DNA from: Amorphochlora amoebiformis
Lineage: Eukaryota > Cercozoa > Chlorarachniophyceae
Length of the DNA stretch: 64,000 nucleotides
Assembly (NCBI GenBank): GCA_054601695.1
Contig: BAAHQB010000453.1
Span: forward strand, 26,160-90,159
Reading direction: 5' to 3'
Part shown: positions 39,978 to 64,000 of the stretch, one piece after another
Numbering within the stretch: position 1 is the first letter of the stretch
Layout of the letters: each line of letters opens with the position of its first letter
Position numbers and translations under genes: made by a program
Notes under the pieces: model-generated
Databases searched by the model: none
The model's input: the letters and a program-made list of their open reading frames with translations, nothing else
What the model was told of the DNA's origin: nothing

Positions 39978-41861
39978 CATATAATACATATATAAAAATG
40001 TAATATTTTACTCATATATCAGAATCTCATACGTTATTTCTGGAGACTCGTCCTTGCCTAGGTAATCTAGGCTCTAGAGGCTATAATTAGATCTACAATG
40101 AACAAGTACTTTTAGCCAATCTAGCAATCTAGAAATATTTTACAACGTTAACATACAATTGTCCTAAACTGGTAGCGATGAGCATAATCTCTAGAATCTA
40201 GAGAATCCAGATAATTATTCAGGCCAACCCCTAGAACCCATCCGAGCTCGTCCGGTACCTGGCTCGTCTAGCTCGTCCGACATCATTGATAGTTTTATAA
40301 AATAAAATACTAGAAACAGTCGGATGATCTAGATCTAGTACTAGTAGTAGATGATCCCCAAATTGGACCTCAATCTAACCTAGTAACCACCGTCCACTGC
40401 ATACTAGCTAGGTGTATATGACAGATACATATACTAGATATATTCTAGATATTTGTACAGTGATCTAGGTGATGTGAATGACGATCATTTTTAGCATGTG
40501 TATCTTGGTAGGGATTAACATAATTGAAACCCATGATTTTACGTTGTAAATCGGTATGTATGCGAACACTTGCAATGTATGAAATAGAATACACCATTAT
40601 AGGATCAAGAATACAAGAAAATCTTCACACACTAGCTAGACTAGACACAAATTGTTCACAAAATAGAGACTAGAGAGAGCATGAATTAAGAATGTTCAGC
40701 GACCAAGTAGAAATGAGACGCAACATGCAGAAAATGAATGGAATACAGTTACTAAATAAAAAATAATTGCATCGATACCTTAAACATGTAGCGAATAGAG
40801 AACATACGATCTAGACGATGTCGCACGTTGTGACGTAAGTCGAACGTGGAGGTTATATATTATGGACAATTTCATTATGGGTTTTATGTTAATTACATCA
40901 GTGTTTACATTAAAAATATATGAAAAAACATAGAATAATAGAATAAATAGTACATAAGAAGACTAGATAAATAAAGGGTAACGTAATAATATCTAGAATA
41001 TATAGACACATATATAGCATAACGATAATAAATTGATGCATGCATACATGTTACAGAACTAACTGCTAAATTTTAACAATGAAGTAAGTATCCAATAATT
41101 CGAGATCGATGTGGTATTTTTGCTAACAAGAAAATATTAATATTTTTAACAGCTTAGCTCAAGAACATAGCGATAATCCCACGTAGGCTAGGTAGGGGAC
41201 GGCAACTTGAGATATGGAAGCCTTTCAAGCATCCCCACGCGTAACCGTCTTTCAGGGATGACCTGTGCATATCAAAAGACAATCTTCTCGTGTTATACAT
41301 TCAGATATTATTTATATCGCTCATTGCACACAAAATGTGTTGACCTTATTTTGACACTTGAGCAATCATGTAACTTCACCAACCCCAAAAAAAACCTAAA
41401 ACACGTTAAACTCTGTTGTCTGTCCTGCATTTAGACTTACCATTCTGTGTATACCCCACTAGAAAATTATCCCTGCCTGAAAATAGCAGCGAATATCAAA
41501 ATTCGCGTTTAGCACTCACCAGAAACTTTTTCCGTCTTAGGTATTTTGGATGTCCCATCTGACTTTGACGTGTGAATCCCTTTGTATCAACAAATTGGCC
41601 AATTGGACTTCCTCTTTCCCTGTGCACCCTAAGGAGGCAGTTGGGAGGGCTTGGGCGCCATAAGCCCAAGCCGACCCAAGCCGACAAATTCGAAGAACAA
41701 GTTCTGGTGAATTCACCTTATTCAAAATGCCGGTACAAGCAGAATATGGGCCAAGTTTGTCCACGTAAGGTAAGATTACCTTATAATATTCAATGGTTCC
41801 GCAAATGAATTCCCCGTAAAACCGAGTACGTGCCTTCGCAGTGCGTGTCTTCATTGCGACC
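39675..41861. other. Intergenic region before the nucleotidyltransferase gene
   Basis: TA-rich to about 40015, then about 1.85 kb of unique sequence. The 40050-41010 part is unusually rich in CTAG tetranucleotides. Minus ORF 41905-41537 (122 codons) overlaps the first coding exon of the next gene antisense and is probably chance. A TATAATA string at 41782 is the only promoter-like site near the 41862 ATG. Confidence 0.45.
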
Positions 41862-54089
<12,228 letters not shown>

Positions 54090-54559
54090 TTTTACGCTAT
54101 TTTTTTTTTGAATTAATTTTACGCCATTTTTTTTTTTCGATTTCCCAGTGCTTTTTCTTTTGGTGGGAGGGGAGGGGAGGGGATGTTCAATAATTTCTTA
54201 ACATTTGGGTTTTTTTTGGTTTAATCTTTGTGAATTTGAGTAATTATTATTTTTTTTCCCCCGGTTTCTGTTTTTGTTGTGTATCTATGTCCTTATTGAC
54301 ATACATATTTTTTATAGGTCTACATAAACTCTCACACCGGACTTCCTATATTCCGCGTAACAAACTCTAACCCTAACCCCAACCCTAACCCTAACCCTAA
54401 CCCTAAACTTGGCCCAACCTTAACCAAAACATAATCCTAACAATAAGTCTAATCAAAACCCTGACCTTAACTCATACCATACCCTAGGCTACTGTCGGTG
54501 TATGTTATATATTCATATATATACATGTTTATGTACATACATTTATATATATGTATATA

Positions 54560-54629
<70 letters not shown>

Positions 54630-54630
54630 G
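54090..54630. other. Short intergenic region between the two HAD genes
   Basis: T-rich unique sequence (T-runs at 54101-54109 and 54127-54136), CCCTAA repeats at 54361-54480, then TA leading to the ATAG before 54631. Possible 3' UTR of the upstream gene and promoter or 5' UTR intron of the downstream one. No clear poly(A) signal. Confidence 0.5.
54361..54480 (-). repeat. Telomere-type array (CCCTAA)
   Basis: Six clean units then degenerate AACCTTAACC/AATCCTAACA sequence. Confidence 0.85.
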
Positions 54631-54633
54631 GTG

Positions 54634-60645
<6,012 letters not shown>

Positions 60646-60693
60646 TATATACAATACATCATTCACATATATCACAACCAATTCACTGTAAAA

Positions 60694-61045
60694 CCTAACC
60701 CTAACACTAACCCTAACCCTAGCCCTAACCCTAGCTCTACCGACAAATTAACTCTGAAAACCTCACCATAACCCAAATACCTTACTGAAAAACAACTTCC
60801 ATGCAGCTAAACCGTTCCTTAACTACCATAACCCTAACCATAACCTAACCCTAACCCTAACCCTAACCCTAACCCTAACCCTAACCCTAACCCTAGCTAC
60901 CTGACCATAAGCCAAATACCTTACTGAAAACGAGTTCTATGCACCTAAACCTTTCCTTAAATACCATAACCCTAACCCTAACCCTAACCCTAACCCTAAC
61001 CCTAACTCTAACCCTAACCCTAACCCTAACCCTAACCCTAACCCT
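60694..61045 (-). repeat. Telomere-type arrays (CCCTAA) with a repeated unique spacer
   Basis: Blocks at 60694-60735, 60830-60895 and 60965-61045 are separated by two related spacers containing CCTTACTGAAAA and ACCTAAACCTTTCC/AGCTAAACCGTTCC, so the unit (spacer plus array) is itself tandemly duplicated with a period of about 125-135 bp. Confidence 0.85.
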
Positions 61046-61266
61046 AGCTTCACTCAAGCCAACTATCATCGAATATTGAGAATAGGGTGGTTATTGCACT
61101 TCGTGAGGCTGGGTAGGGTTAGGGTTAGGGTTAGGGTTAGGGTTAGGGTTAGGGTTAGGGTTAGGGTTTGGGTTAGGGTTAGGGTTAGGGTTAGGGTTAG
61201 GGTTAGGGTTAGGGTTAGGGTTAGGGTTAGAATTTGGGTTAGGGTTAGGGTTAGGGTTAGGATCAG

Positions 61267-63840
<2,574 letters not shown>

Positions 63841-63877
63841 GTATAAAATATTTATATATATATATATATATACATAT

Positions 63878-63931
<54 letters not shown>

Positions 63932-64000
63932 CATATACATATATACATGTAATATATCACCTGAGGATACGATACGGTTGTCTAGCACTTGTATGGTATC

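Overview
The window is eukaryotic nuclear DNA from an intron-rich organism. More than half of it is (TA)n microsatellite. It also holds many interstitial arrays of the TTAGGG/CCCTAA telomere unit and a small family of inverted-repeat elements. Ordinary ORF calling fails, because coding sequence is cut into exons of roughly 12-150 nt separated by TA- or telomere-repeat introns. I read the genes by joining AG|...|GT-bounded islands whose codon phases close. TTAGGG (not TTTAGGG) argues against land plants and dinoflagellates. The gene content (a GH32/43-like hydrolase, a fused sugar nucleotidyltransferase-HAD protein, a second HAD phosphatase) looks like a unicellular eukaryote, but I cannot name the lineage.

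Layout. About 1-10957 (minus): a glycoside-hydrolase-like gene of at least 13 exons, running off or decaying toward the window start. About 11-16.4 kb: mostly unique, gene-poor sequence with a few unconvincing ORFs and one TATA-box candidate. 16408-26472 (plus): a gene with a long decapeptide-repeat first exon followed by small exons of an unrecognised domain that may be glycosyltransferase-like. 26.5-31.7 kb: inverted-repeat elements, degenerate telomere-repeat DNA with a head-to-head junction near 30605, and a large palindrome. 32603-34034 (minus) and 34389-39674 (plus): two small divergent genes of unknown function. 39.7-41.86 kb: unique intergenic DNA. 41862-54089 (plus): a 17-exon sugar-1-phosphate nucleotidyltransferase fused to a HAD phosphatase, about 419 aa. 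54634-60597 (plus): a 12-exon HAD phosphatase of about 220 aa. 61267 to past 63840 (plus): further phase-compatible exons of an unrecognised gene, or an extension of the previous one.

The most striking property is what the introns contain. Next to many real exons lie tandem degenerate copies of just the exon edge (splice site plus about 20-50 nt of exon), each separated by (TA)n. There are up to nine copies per array, and in several arrays similarity to the real exon falls with distance. The TA and telomere repeats often supply the splice sites themselves (GTATAT...ATATAG; GTAACCC/GTTAGGG...CCTAG). Together these suggest continuing intron expansion by local duplication of exon boundaries and simple repeats.

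The two HAD-containing genes and the nucleotidyltransferase sit consecutively on the same strand and, with the hydrolase and the possible glycosyltransferase, hint at carbohydrate metabolism. That link is inference. All gene models come from reading sequence only; no transcript or database search was available.
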